Below are positions 42,199 through 53,600 of a DNA stretch of 64,000 nucleotides, one piece after another (the first letter of the stretch is position 1; the number at the start of each line of letters is the position of its first letter). Source of the DNA: Lithodes maja (lineage: Eukaryota > Arthropoda > Malacostraca > Decapoda > Lithodidae); NCBI GenBank assembly GCA_037953745.1, contig JBAKBP010001619.1:62001-126000 (forward strand). The letters are read 5' to 3'. Both the position numbers and the translations under genes were made by a program. Below the pieces are notes generated by a model. The model ran no database searches. It saw only the letters and a list, made by a program, of their open reading frames with translations, and was not told the DNA's origin.

Positions 42199-45100
42199 TT
42201 AGTAGTAGACATAAGCTTGGTGCTCCCTTCTCGCAGCTGTCCGGTTCAGGTGTTCCTTCAGGCTACGTCTGAAGGAATACAGTGTTCTCTTTTCACGGAC
42301 TGACTGGGGTAGGTCGTTCCAGTCTTTGATGGCGGTGAAGAAGAATGTTTGCTTACCCTGTCCTTGGATTCTCGGGACCTTAAAATTAAACATCCTGTTT
42401 CTTGTATTATGTCCACTCCTCTCATTTGCTTTAACAAAATCATTCTTTAGGTACTCTGGAGCTCTGTCATAGAAAATTTTGAAGGCATTAGTGAGCCTGA
42501 TTTGTTTGGCCCTGTCAGCGACATTGAGCATACCTAGTGACTGAAGTTGTTCCTGGCCAACATGTGATCTGGGTCCTAGGTTCAGCATGAACCTAACCAT
42601 TTTATTTTGAGTGACCTGAAGTTTGTGCTGTGCTGATTTAGATGATGCAGAGTACCAGGATGACACAGAATAGTCAAAATGACATTGAACAAGCGCTTGG
42701 CAGAGGGTCTTTTTGGTCGCCGCGGGCAAGCATCCCACCTGTCTATACAGGTATTTTATACGTGCTCTACACTTACTCAGGATAGATTCCAAAATTGTTT
42801 CACCTGACAAACTCGCGTCCAGTTTTAGTCCGAGATATTTAACTTGTGACACTGTTGTTATAGGAATATCATTACAGTTGACCGAGAAGCCCACAATGTC
42901 TTTCAGTCTGCGTTTTGTTCCACATAAGATGGCTTCCGTCTTGCCCAGGTGAAGAGATAGTCTATTGTCCACTAGCCATTCACTACATGATTCTAGTTCT
43001 TTGGAAAGTGAAGCGGCAATACATATTGGGTCTTTTCCTGAAACCAGGAGCACGCTGTCGTCTGCATACAGTAATAATTTACATGAGACGCTCAGTTCCA
43101 TGTCGTTCACATAACAGAGAAAGAGTAAGGGACCAAGGATGCTTCCCTGCGGGACCCCACAGTTAACCCGGGAGCTGCGGGAAGACTCTCTGGAGTAAGT
43201 AAAACTAAAAATCAACTTTTGACATCGAAAAAAAAAATTTTTTTTATTTTTATTTTTTTATTTTTTTATTTTTTTTTGGCCCCTGGGCCATGCAAAATCT
43301 CAGTCCTCTACCTCCCCTCCTTCCCCACTTTCCTCCTATCCCTCAGTTATCACCTATTTTCCCTATTATTCCCTTATTCTGAGGTATATTTTCGTGCTAA
43401 CATTAGCGAGTTGCAAGCAGGGTGTTGTCATCACTGATGGCCATCGAGTGCAAGAGAGAGAGAGAGAGTATCGATCGACTGTGTCGCAGTGGCCTTGGGG
43501 AAAATTGGCGGGAAGGTAGCTTGCCTCACCCATACATTATACAACTCGCGGGCTATATCTCCGATTTTGACCATCCAAACGCTGTTTTCACTCGTTTTAT
43601 TGTTGTTTCAGGTTAATACCTTTATAATCAACCCATAATAGGCGCATATGGATAATTATTAATGCTATTAATGGTACAATGAATATTTTAGTGACGGAAA
43701 CACCTCAAATACGTCAGCACTTGCTAGGTTAATTGGCATAGGATCAGATATATTATCATCAATTTTGACTCTTTGGGTTCTACCACTAAGATAAGATTTA
43801 AACCAGTTCACAGATCCTATGCCCATTGCTTGTAGTTTATTACATAGGATATCATGGTCTACTGTGTCAAACGCTTTTTGTAGATCAAGAAGAACCATAC
43901 CGGTGTAGTTACCTTTAGACATTTCTTTACGAATGTGATCCGTTAAGTGGATGAGACAGGAGTCTGTCGAGTACATGCATCTGAAACCTGATTGAAACTT
44001 ATAGAATAGATCATTTTGTTTGAGGTAGTGTTCAATTTGGGTGTATACCGCTCTTTCAAGGATTTTAGATACAATACATAATATGCTAACTGGTCTGTAG
44101 TTACCAACTTCTAGTTTATTTCCTTTCTTGAATAGAGGGGTTACAATAGCTTCCTTCAGTTCAGCAGGTACAGTGTTGGTGTTAATTGACAAGTTGATGA
44201 TGTGAGTTAGGGGGCCTGCTATACCAATGGCTCCATCTCGTAGAAATTTGGCAGGAATTTTGTCTGGTCCTGTGCTTTTATGTACATTTAGGTTAGACAG
44301 CTCGTCAAAAGTGTATTTTGGTGTAACATTTTGCAATCCAAATGTGTTTGGGTGTATGTCTTTATCTCTGTAGAAATTTCGAAAGGTGGCCGTTGTTGTC
44401 GTGTATTTATTGAGAGGTTGAGGTAGGTTCTGTGCAAGTGTGTTTGCTATGGAGGTGAAGAAGGAGTTGAAGTAGGTTGAAATTTGTCGTTTATCGTGGC
44501 AAATCTGATCATTAATGGTGAGAGCAATATTAGTGTTAGACGAATCCCTTGTCTTGTTGCTGTAGCCTGTTGTTTTTAGGTGCCTCCATAGTTTCTTTGG
44601 GTTATTCTGATATTCCTCTGCCTTATTGTGAAAATAATTAGTTTTCGCTGATTTTATTTTCCTACTTAGTTTATTCCTGGCCCTGTTGAACTCATGTTTC
44701 AGACCTTGATCCTGTCTATGTTTCGCTAGCCTTTTTAACAGATTGTCTCTGTGTTCCAGATGGTGTAGTATGTCGTTGTTGATCCATGGGTCTGACCTTG
44801 CTTTAATTCGTATGTCTTTCAGAGGAGCTATTTCGTCTAGAATGTTTGTGATGATGGTTCTGAAGCCAACCCATGCGTCATTAACGTTTGTACTTCCAAA
44901 CACTGGAGACCAGTCTGTATTCCATAAAATGTCCAGAAATGTTTCTTTATTGTAGTTTCTGAGTGACCTTGTTTTGATAATCTTGTGATTCTCTAGGGTA
45001 ATTTTTGTGGTTTTTCGTGTGCAATATGTGACGAAGTGATCACTTATCCCAGTCTGTATAACCCCTGATTGGGATATTTTGTCCTCTCTGTTACAGTTTA

Positions 45101-46853
45101 TGTGGTCTATTATTGTGGCAGTGTTCTCAGAGATACGTGTGGGGGATGTGATGAGTTGTTTATGATTGTGCATTGTCAGTATATGCCTATATTCTCGTAC
45201 AAGCCTATCATTTCGTTGTTTGTAACACAGGTTAAAATCCCCTAGTATGATGGATTCATTCCGAGGGTCTAGCGATGACAACGTTCGTTCAAATTTGGTC
45301 AAGAATTGTGTGTCGTCTGGTGGCCTATAGCATACCCCAATTGTGATGGGTCTTGTCCTCGGCAGGCGTAGATCGATCCACAGAGCTTCGTGATTTTCTA
45401 CATGGAGGTCGGTCCTGGTTGTGTGTGTGAGGTTGTTTTTTACATACAGACATACTCCTCCCCCATGCCTATTGCGATCATTCCTAACCATATTGAAACC
45501 TTGAATGTTTATTTCACCATCGTTTATACTTGAATCCAGCCAGGTTTCTGTGATTGCAATTATTGAAGCTTTGGCCTTATTAGCTAACAAGTTTAATTCT
45601 GACAATTTATGGTACATTGATCTGGCGTTAATGTGGATAAGATGGAGCCCTTTGTTGGTGAACACTCTGTATTCATCTTTGATTTTGAATGTGTCCTGGC
45701 TGGATTCTGAGTTGTTAATACTAATTGGTTCATTTACATTAATATTCGGTAATGAATGCAAGGCACATATGTTGCATAGGAATTCCCGTTCTTCACTGTT
45801 GGTCTTCTTAGAGATGCACTTCATGTGAGCTACAGTTTTACACTTAACACAGTTTATGATCCTTTGTTTTCTTGTTTTGAGTGATTCACATATTTCACAA
45901 ATGATTTTAGGACCCTTAATAGCTATTTCCCTACATTTATCGCATTCCACTTCTTTTCTGCTAGTAATGTAAGTACATCGATCGTGTACTGTTTCATTAC
46001 AACTACTACATTGTGACGTTGTACTCCTTTTGTTGAATCCAATATCGCACACTATACATATTTTCCTGTTACTGTTCATCGTACGTCTGGCGGTGTGGTG
46101 ATCAGCTGTGCGCCGTGAGCGGCTGATGGTGTGTGAGCGCGTGAGATGAGGACAGGTTGTGGCTCCCCCTTGCCCCCCTCCCACCCCTACCTGTATTTGT
46201 TGTTTTATGTCCTTGTTCTTGGCCGTTGTTGCTGTTACTTCATTGTCGATGTGTTTGCTAGAGCTTCCTGTTTGTTTGGGTGTTCTGGTTGCATGTTGTG
46301 TTACTTGGGTCACCGATATCTGTGGTAGTGATGAAACAGTTGAGGGTAATGTTGAGTAGGTAGAATGTTGGCACTGTGCTGGCGGTTGCCCTGCGGTCTT
46401 GGTTGTGAGTTGGAGCGTGACGGGAGACTTGGGTGCCTGCTGGCCCAGTTTGTTATAACGAATTTTACTGCTAGGGACTGTTGAAATGTCGGTGTCTGCC
46501 TTACTTGTTTGGTGGTGAGGTTTCTTCAACGTTGAACTAGGGCCGGGGTTGGTCTCTACATCTCCGCAGCTAATTAGAGTGTAGCACAATAGGTGTTGTA
46601 GCGAGGTTGTGCCAGAGTATTTGCCCAGTCGCGGCGTCTTCCCGATATATGAAATAGACCAGGCAGGAATGGTGACAGAAATTTCACTCGTGTGTGATTT
46701 CTGTGTGACGAGGTCCCTCAATACTTGTTTAGTGTTGACCTGGTACACTACCGGTCCCCTCTGCACCTGTATATCAGCACAGCCCCTCTGGATGTTGAGA
46801 AGGATGATACATAGAGAGAGGGCTACGCCCGCACCCTTCATCCCTCCCGCCAT
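42199..46853 (-). pseudogene. LINE A polyprotein: signal peptide, 2A-like, zinc fingers, endonuclease, RT; split by a MITE
   Basis: Starts at an ATG at 46853 with a hydrophobic signal-like segment (residues 8-20, VALSLCIILLN). A 2A-like GDVETNPGP (residues 97-105) would make ribosomes skip between Gly and Pro. Two PHD-like Cys/His zinc fingers (about 266-363, CIVC...CSSC and CEIC...CNIC) come next. The endonuclease follows (from about 404: HINARSMYHK, TETWLD, LGDFNLCYKQ, GISDHFVTY). RT begins near residue 820 (KSTGPDKIPAKFLRDGAIG, NYRPVSILCIVSKILERAVY, LDLQKAFDTVDHD). After SDPMPIN the frame enters the MITE. Beyond it, 43162 to 42199 continues CGVPQGSILGPLLF and LLYADDSVLLVS and ends HQAYVYY. 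Without the MITE the two parts would be in register, so this copy was intact until that insertion. Confidence 0.9.
43163..43732 (+). repeat. TTAA-flanked MITE P1, copy c, inside the LINE A RT
   Basis: TTAA at 43163-43166 and 43729-43732 bracket the insert. The same site in the other LINE A copies (near 50176 and 56301) reads ccacagttaattggcatagg with one TTAA, an exact empty site. The right end lacks about 30 bp present in copies a, b and e, between two gcac repeats. The left end has one terminal unit (cccgggagctgcgggaag) instead of two. Confidence 0.95.
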
Positions 46854-46866
46854 TGCCGTAATGTGA

Positions 46867-47136
46867 ATGACAACGCCCTGCTAGCAACTCGCTAATGTTA
46901 GCACGAAAATAGACCACAGAATAAGGGAATAACAGGGAAAATAGGTGATAAATGAAGGAGGGGGGGGGAAGTGGGGAAGGAGGGGAAGTGGGGAAGGAGG
47001 GGATGTGGAGGAGTGATATTTGGCATGGCCCAGGGGCAAAAAAAAAAAAAGGGTTCACATTTTTTTGGGGGGTTTTAAATGGATTTCTTTAGGCCCAGGA
47101 TCTTAAGAGTCTTCCCGCAGTCGCCCGGGGAAACTC
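46867..47136 (-). repeat. MITE P1, copy d (partial, reversed)
   Basis: Reads atgacaacgccctgctagca, aataagggaataacaggg and ggcatggcccaggggc in reverse orientation, ending gtcgcccggggaaactct. The left part is missing where LINE A begins. It stands head to head with copy e across the TTAA at 47137. Confidence 0.8.
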
Positions 47137-47799
47137 TTAACCCGGGAGCTGTGGGGAGACTCTTAAGAGTTCCCCCGGCGGACTGCGGGAAGACTCTTGA
47201 GAGTAAGTAAAATAAAAAATAAACTTTTGACATCGAAAAAAAAATATTTTTTTTATTTTTATTTTTTTATTTTTTTATTTTTTTTTGGCCCCTGGGCCAT
47301 GCAAAATCTCAGTCCTCTACCTCCCCTCCTTCCCCACTTTCCTCCTCTCCTTCAGTTATCACCTATTTTCCCTATTATTCCCTTATTCTGAGGTATATTT
47401 TCGTGCTAACATTAGCGAGTTGCAAGCAGGGTGTTGTCATCACTGATGGCAAGCGAGTGCAAGAGAGAGAGAGAGAGTATCGATCGACTGTGTCTCAGTG
47501 GCCTTGGGGGAAATTGGCGGGAAAGCAGTTTGCCTCACCCATACATTATACAACTCGCGGGCTATATCTCCGATTTTGACCATCCAAACGCTGTTTTCAC
47601 TCGTTTTATTGTTGTTTCAGGTTAATACCTTTATAATCAACCCATAATAGGCGCATATGGATAATTATTAATGCTATTAATGGTACAATGAATATTTTAG
47701 TGACGGAAACACCTCAAATACGTCAACACAGGGGGACGTTTTCAATTACCCCCATGCGCACTTGTTAGGTTAAGAGTCTTCCCGCACTTGCCGGGTTAA
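47137..47799 (+). repeat. MITE P1, copy e (full length)
   Basis: TTAA at 47137-47140 and 47770-47773, with a further TTAA at 47796-47799. It begins cccgggagctgtggggagac, has the double terminal unit, the gccatgcaaaatctcagtcc body, and ends ccccatgcgcacttgttagg. Short frames inside are the same as in the other copies. Confidence 0.85.
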
Positions 47800-48027
47800 T
47801 AATAATAATAGTTCTTAAAGCTATAGCGCATGCTGAGCCAGCTAAGGATAGCCCAATAAGGCCAATTAGGCGTATTTCCATTGGGGTCATGTACTACTAC
47901 CCCATCCCCTTGCTCATGAGGGATGGCAACGACTCAGTGCTTGTGAAAAAACTTTACTGCGCCGAGCGTGGGCACAATCCTGGGCCTTCTGGGTGGAAGT
48001 CCAAGACGCTAGTCACTACACCAGCGA
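47800..48027 (-). repeat. tRNA-headed SINE with a LINE A-like 3' tail
   Basis: The minus-strand head has ggtgtagtgactagcgtctt (A-box) and, about 35 bp on, ggattgtgcccacgc (B-box-like). After a body to about 47890 the tail reads gaccccaatggaaatacgcc and ggccttattgggctatcctt, matching the LINE A 3' untranslated region, then ends in (ATT)n. This is the arrangement of SINEs that borrow a partner LINE's reverse transcriptase. Confidence 0.75.
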
Positions 48028-48536
48028 GCCGCTATTGTGTCCTTAATATTTCCGCCATCCGTTCTGGGTCCCCCACCAGGTTTCCTGCGCCGTCTTCAAG
48101 TGGCTTTGAGTGATGCTACATTTTTGGCCTTCTTGTTTGCATACGTGAAGAAGAACTTGGAGTTGTCATTAATGTTGTGGATGGCCTATAGTTCTTCTCT
48201 TTTCCTCTGGTCATTGTGGGACTTCAGTAGGTTACATTTGATTTCCTTTAGGGCCACAAGTATTTTTGTGTGGAAGAGTTCTTGTTAGTTTCCTTTTGTA
48301 GAGGCTTCTCTTTCTCATAAGGACGTGACGGTCTCTTGGACTCTTGGTATTTTTCTTCTGTTTGACATGCTTTTTGGTGGAACATGGGTCTTGCATATTT
48401 CTTCACAAACTCTGGTGAAAGTGGAAAGTATTACTTCGACGCTGTCATCTGCGAGGGATGTCTCCCAGTTGATCCTTAGCTTGTCTTTTATCATAGGCCA
48501 GTCTATGTCTTTGTGACGGAAGTTTAGTCTTGCCAT
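48028..48536 (-). pseudogene. LINE C, lower part: linker before RT
   Basis: The minus strand reads MARLNFRHKDIDWPMIKDKL and CEEICKTHVPPKSMSNRRKI, then, in other frames, a YAKKN-type stretch and NLVGDPERMAEILRTQ. These are the linker blocks that precede RT in CR1-like LINEs. The piece is directly continuous in sense with the endonuclease end at 54352-54620 once the LINE B insertion and one target duplication are discounted. RT is missing because the SINE begins at 48027. Confidence 0.75.
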
Positions 48537-48549
48537 CCCTGATTTGGTT
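48537..48549. repeat. 13-bp target duplication, copy 1 (LINE B into LINE C)
   Basis: ccctgatttggtt, identical to 54339-54351 at the other end of LINE B. Confidence 0.9.
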
Positions 48550-48566
48550 GTTGTTGTTGTTGTTCC

Positions 48567-48882
48567 CTAAGCTGCCTGGCCGAACAGCCCCGAGTCCCTG
48601 AGAAAGGCCATGGCCACGATCGGGCTTTCCCACAGAGCTCTCATTGAGTGTAGATTGTGTTGTTGGCGTAAGTGGTTGTGTGAAATGCAGTCTTCTATGA
48701 TGTGTTTAATGGTATGGGGTGCTGTGTTACATCCCAGGCAGGCGTCGACAACGGAGTCATCCAGTCTCTTCTGATAGCTCAGGAGAGCTGGATGGTGTCC
48801 GCATCTCAGCCTGGCCAGGTGGACTCTGTCCTCGCGAGGAAGGGAGGATTCGGAAGGATGGATTTCGGGAGGTCGTGCATGC
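48567..48882 (-). pseudogene. LINE B C-terminal domain, separated by the LINE A insertion
   Basis: Beyond the inserted LINE A, the minus strand resumes LINE B with LHARPPEIHPSE, DRVHLARLRCGHHP and a knuckle CLGCNTAPHTIKHIIEDC (C-x2-C-x8-H-x4-C). It stops at TAG 48567-48569. Removing the insert and one AGCT duplicate would put it in frame with DNTQ. This Cys/His tail is typical of Jockey-type RT proteins. Confidence 0.8.
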
Positions 48883-48886
48883 AGCT

Positions 48887-50687
48887 AATAATAATAATAA
48901 TAATAATAATAATATTTATTCAGTTAGCAATTTACAGAGTTGGTACCACATAGTTTGTTACAAATATGATATGTACCAGCCTTGCATAATTCCAACTAAG
49001 GATAGCCCAATAAGGCCGTTAGGCGTATTTCCATTGGGGTCCTTGTGGGATTAGGTTAGCTGGGGAAAAAAGGGGAGGATAAAGAAATGGATACTTTAGA
49101 AAAAGTATTTCTAGGGGGTTATTTTAAGATACCTTACATCCTATAGTAAATATCAGTAATCCGTAATCAGTAATCATTTCAGTTTGGTTTGTCTATCTCT
49201 TATGTCGCATTTAGTAGTAGACATAAGCTTGGTGCTCCCTTCTCGCAGCTGTCCGGTTCAGGTGTTCCTTCAGGCTACGTCTGAAGGAATACAGTGTTCT
49301 CTTTTCACGGACTGACTGGGGTAGGTCGTTCCAGTCTTTGATGGCGGTGAAGAAGAATGTTTGCTTACCCTGTCCTTGGATTCTCGGGACCTTAAAATTA
49401 AACATCCTGTTTCTTGTATTATGTCCACTCCTCTCATTTGCTTTAACAAAATCATTCTTTAGGTACTCTGGAGCTCTGTCATAGAAAATTTTGAAGGCAT
49501 TAGTGAGCCTGATTTGTTTGGCCCTGTCAGCGACATTGAGCATACCTAGTGACTGAAGTTGTTCCTGGCCAACATGTGATCTGGGTCCTAGGTTCAGCAT
49601 GAACCTAACCATTTTATTTTGAGTGACCTGAAGTTTGTGCTGTGCTGATTTAGATGATGCAGAGTACCAGGATGACACAGAATAGTCAAAATGACATTGA
49701 ACAAGCGCTTGGCAGAGGGTCTTTTTGGTCGCCGCGGGCAAGCATCCCACCTGTCTATACAGGTATTTTATACGTGCTCTACACTTACTCAGGATAGATT
49801 CCAAAATTGTTTCACCTGACAAACTCGCGTCCAGTTTTAGTCCGAGATATTTAACTTGTGACACTGTTGTTATAGGAATATCATTACAGTTGACCGAGAA
49901 GCCCACAATGTCTTTCAGTTTGCGTTTTGTTCCACATAAGATGGCTTCCGTCTTGCCCAGGTGAAGAGATAGTCTATTGTCCACTAGCCATTCACTACAT
50001 GATTCTAGTTCTTTGGAAAGTGAAGCGGCAATACTTATTGGGTCTTTTCCTGAAACCAGGAGCACGCTGTCGTCTGCATACAGTAATAATTTACATGAGA
50101 CGCTCAGTTCCATGTCGTTCACATAACAGAGAAAGAGTAAGGGACCAAGGATGCTTCCCTGCGGGACCCCACAGTTAATTGGCATAGGATCAGATATATT
50201 ATCATCAATTTTGACTCTTTGGGTTCTACCACTAAGATAAGATTTAAACCAGTTCACAGATCCTATGCCCATTGCTTGTAGTTTATTACATAGGATATCA
50301 TGGTCTACTGTGTCAAACGCTTTTTGTAGATCAAGAAGAACCATACCGGTGTAGTTACCTTTAGACATTTCTTTACGAATGTGATCCGTTAAGTGGATGA
50401 GACAGGAGTCTGTCGAGTACATGCATCTGAAACCTGATTGAAACTTATAGAATAGATCATTTTGTTTGAGGTAGTGTTCAATTTGGGTGTATACCGCTCT
50501 TTCAAGGATTTTAGATACAATACATAATATGCTAACTGGTCTGTAGTTACCAACTTCTAGTTTATTTCCTTTCTTGAATAGAGGGGTTACAATAGCTTCC
50601 TTCAGTTCAGCAGGTACAGTGTTGGTGTTAATTGACAAGTTGATGATGTGAGTTAGGGGGCCTGCTATACCAATGGCTCCATCTCGT
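48887..50687 (-). mobile_element. 5'-truncated LINE A inside LINE B
   Basis: About 1.8 kb carrying RT from LRDGAIG to HQAYVYY, then the 3' untranslated region and (AAT)n. It is flanked by AGCT at 48883-48886 and 50688-50691, a short possible target duplication. It is nearly identical to 42199-43162 and the downstream 3' region. 5' truncation is normal for LINE insertion. Confidence 0.9.
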
Positions 50688-53600
50688 AGCTGCGTGTTGT
50701 CTGTGAGTGAGTGGATGGATCGGTGAGAGATATGAGTATGGATGTGCTTTTGGAAGTTGGTTCGGGGTGGGCAGGGAGGGAGAGAGGACAATAATTGTGT
50801 GTGATACCGTGTGCTGGGTGTTGTTTTGATATTGCTTGGTGTCTGTGGGTGTGTTGCCATATAGTTTAGTGGGTGGTCTTGGTTCGTGGAGGCTGCTGCC
50901 AGGAATTGAGTGTCTCTCATGTCCAGATGGTCTTTGACTTTGAGGATTTTGGTTTCTTGATGTAGGTGATCTGTGCGTGAAGTAGCTGTGCAGCCTGTAA
51001 TGATCTTCAGGGCTTTGTTTTGAATAGTCTGTAAGGTCTTATGATGTGTTTCAGCTAGGTTAGAAGCCCAGGCTGGGCTTGCGTATTCCATCACTGATCT
51101 TATGTATTGTTTATATACTGTGGTGGTAGTTTCTTTGTTGTGTCCAAATTTTGTGTGAGCAAGTGACCTGAGGGCGTTAAGTCTGGGTGTCAGTTTCTTT
51201 TTAATGTTTGTGGTGTGCTGTTTGAATGTCATATGAGTATCATATGTTACTCCTAGGATTTTGGGTGTGTGTGTATGTGTTAGGGGTGTGTTGTTTATGG
51301 TGAGTTGAGGGATGTATTCGTGTTCTCCTGTCCAACTTGTGAGCAGGGTTGCGGTGGATTTGGCTGGGGCTAGATTAAGTCTGTTTGTAGTGCACCAGCC
51401 ATGTAGTGTGTTGAGATAGGGTTGAAGGAAATCTGTTGCTCTTTTTGGGTCATGGTGTGTGCATGTGAGTGTTATGTCATCTGCATAGGAGGCTAAGTTT
51501 ATTTGGGGCGTATTGGGTGTAGTTATATCGTGCATGTACAGATTGAAGAGTGCGGGTGATAGGACGGATCCTTGTGGGACTCCGTTTGGAAAGTTTCTGA
51601 TTTTAGATGACTGACCGGCAAAAGATACGTGTGCACATCTGCCTGCTAGGAAGTTGGCCAGCCACCTTTTTGTGTTGTTGTGCATGTTTGTGTTGTAGAT
51701 TTTGTTTGTTAGGTTGTGGCGGGGGATGGCATCGAAGGCTTTACTAATGTCGAGTGTGGCTAATAGTGATCTGTGTGGTGGTCTAGCTGAGTTGATGCCG
51801 TCGAAAGCTCTTTGTGTAAGGTCTGTGAGAAGAGTGTTTGTGGAGTGCAGTGGCCTAAAGCCATGTTGTGTTGGAGCTAGGGGTAGGTCAGGTGTAATTA
51901 GTTGTAATACTAGGCGTTCCATGACTTTGGAGGGGGAGCAAAGGAGTGTGATGGGGCGGTGCGAGGAGGGTAGCGTGGGGTCTTTGTTGGGTTTGGGGAA
52001 TGTGATGATGATACCATGCTTCCAAATGTCTGGTATTGTGTTGTGTGAATAGCTGTAGTTTGATATGTTAGTGAGTGCTTGTATGCCTTGTGGTCCCAGG
52101 TGTCTGAGATGTATGTTGCTTATGTTGTCTAGGCCACAGGCGGGTGAGTGCTTGAGATTGTTGATGATATGCTTTGTCTGGTGATTGGTGAAGGGTGTAT
52201 AGTCAGGGTCTGTGGGGAATTGTCTCGTACGTCGGATGACACGTCGGTCGTCTTTGTGAGGTTTTAGGTGGCTGACATGTGAAAAGTGATTGATGAGAGT
52301 GTTTGCTTGTTGTTTACATGAAGGAGTGGAGTCTGTTGTTGTGATTGCAGCATGTGATTGTGTTGTGTTGCAGTTGGAAAGTGTGATGCTGTTTAGTGTT
52401 TTGTAGAGTTTTTTGGGGTTTGTTTTGTGATCAAGTGTTTGTAGGAAGTTATTCCAATTTAGTTTTTGTTGTTCTTGTATTTTGTTGTTAGTTTGGGTGT
52501 TGAGTGCCTGAATTTGTTGTGTGATGTCTTGTGTGTGGGGTGCTGGGGAGTGTTTCAGTATGTCACGTTGTCTGATGAGGTTTTGAATTTCTGGTGTGAA
52601 GTTGGGGTTGTGTCTTTTTCTGTTACCTCTTGGAATGTGTTTCTTGTCAGCGTTTTGGATAGTTTTATTGAGTATGTGTACAACATTGTTGATGTTAGTG
52701 ATGGGTGTACTGTTTAGAATTGTGAAGTGTTGTTCTGTCTCATTTGTGAATGCTTCCCAGTTAGCTCTTTTATAATTGGTGTATGTGTGTTTGTGGCTAG
52801 CTGGGGTGAGTCTGGTTTTGGTGGTGATAATGATCGGGAGGTGGTCAGAGCCTAAGGTTCTGACCACCCTCCAGGATGTTGTGGGGGCGAGTTCTGGGGA
52901 GCAAAAGGTGATGTCTGGAGATGATGGCTTATAGAGGGCTTGGTGAGGAATATGGGTATGTTGATGGATGTCGTTAAGGATGATGAGGTTATCGGTTTGG
53001 TTTTGTAGTACCAGCCCTCTGTCTGTGTCGGGGTTGTCGACAAACCAGGCCGACATCTTGGCGTTGAAGTCACCACCCAGGATGATGTGTGGGGTGTGTG
53101 GGGTGTTTGTGATGTGTTGTAAGTGTGGTCTGTATTCATTTGGTACTGTAGGGGATGTTTGGGGAGGGATGTATGTGTTTATGATGGTTATATTGGAGTT
53201 GTTGCCAGTGCATATTTTAATTGACTGTATTTCTGTTGTGTTATCATTTGGGGGGAGGAGGGATTTGGTTTGTACACTGGTTACTATGTATGATATTTCT
53301 TTGTGTACCAGGGTGATGAGTCCACCGCCCCCGCCGACAGCCCGGTCTTGTCTGATGGTGGTGAAATTATGAAATGTGGGTGTTTTTTGTGTTGTGCGGA
53401 GTTTTGTTTCTTGTAAGATGGCAATGTGTATATTGTGTTGTTTGATGAAGTGTGAGAGTTCGTGTTTCTTTGTGTTGATGCCATCTATGTTCAGTTGAAG
53501 AATGTTAATGTTATGTGCACGATGTATGTTGGGTGCTGCTGGGCGAGGATGGGGTGGGGGTGAGGGGGGGGGGTGAGGGGGGGGTGGGGGTGGGGGTGAG

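Larger units (their letters stand above)
41870..46866 (-). mobile_element. LINE A: full-length CR1-like retrotransposon with 2A-like motif
   Basis: A single long frame runs from the ATG at 46853 to a stop at 42199, apart from the MITE inserted at 43163-43732. It is followed by about 300 bp of 3' untranslated sequence and (AAT)n at 41870-41901. The 5' end lies at about 46866, where it abuts a truncated MITE P1. Other copies are at 48887-50687, 55979-57570 and 37978-38197. They differ at only a few positions from this one in the stretches I compared, implying recent activity. No separate ORF1 is present; the zinc-finger N-terminus may fill that role. Confidence 0.85.

Noticed and set aside
17393..47625. 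A recurrent 60-65 codon frame (starting near 17393, 36521, 43422 and 47431) that looks conserved
   Set aside because: Its conservation comes from MITE P1 copies; nucleotide identity continues outside the frame and both strands are equally conserved.
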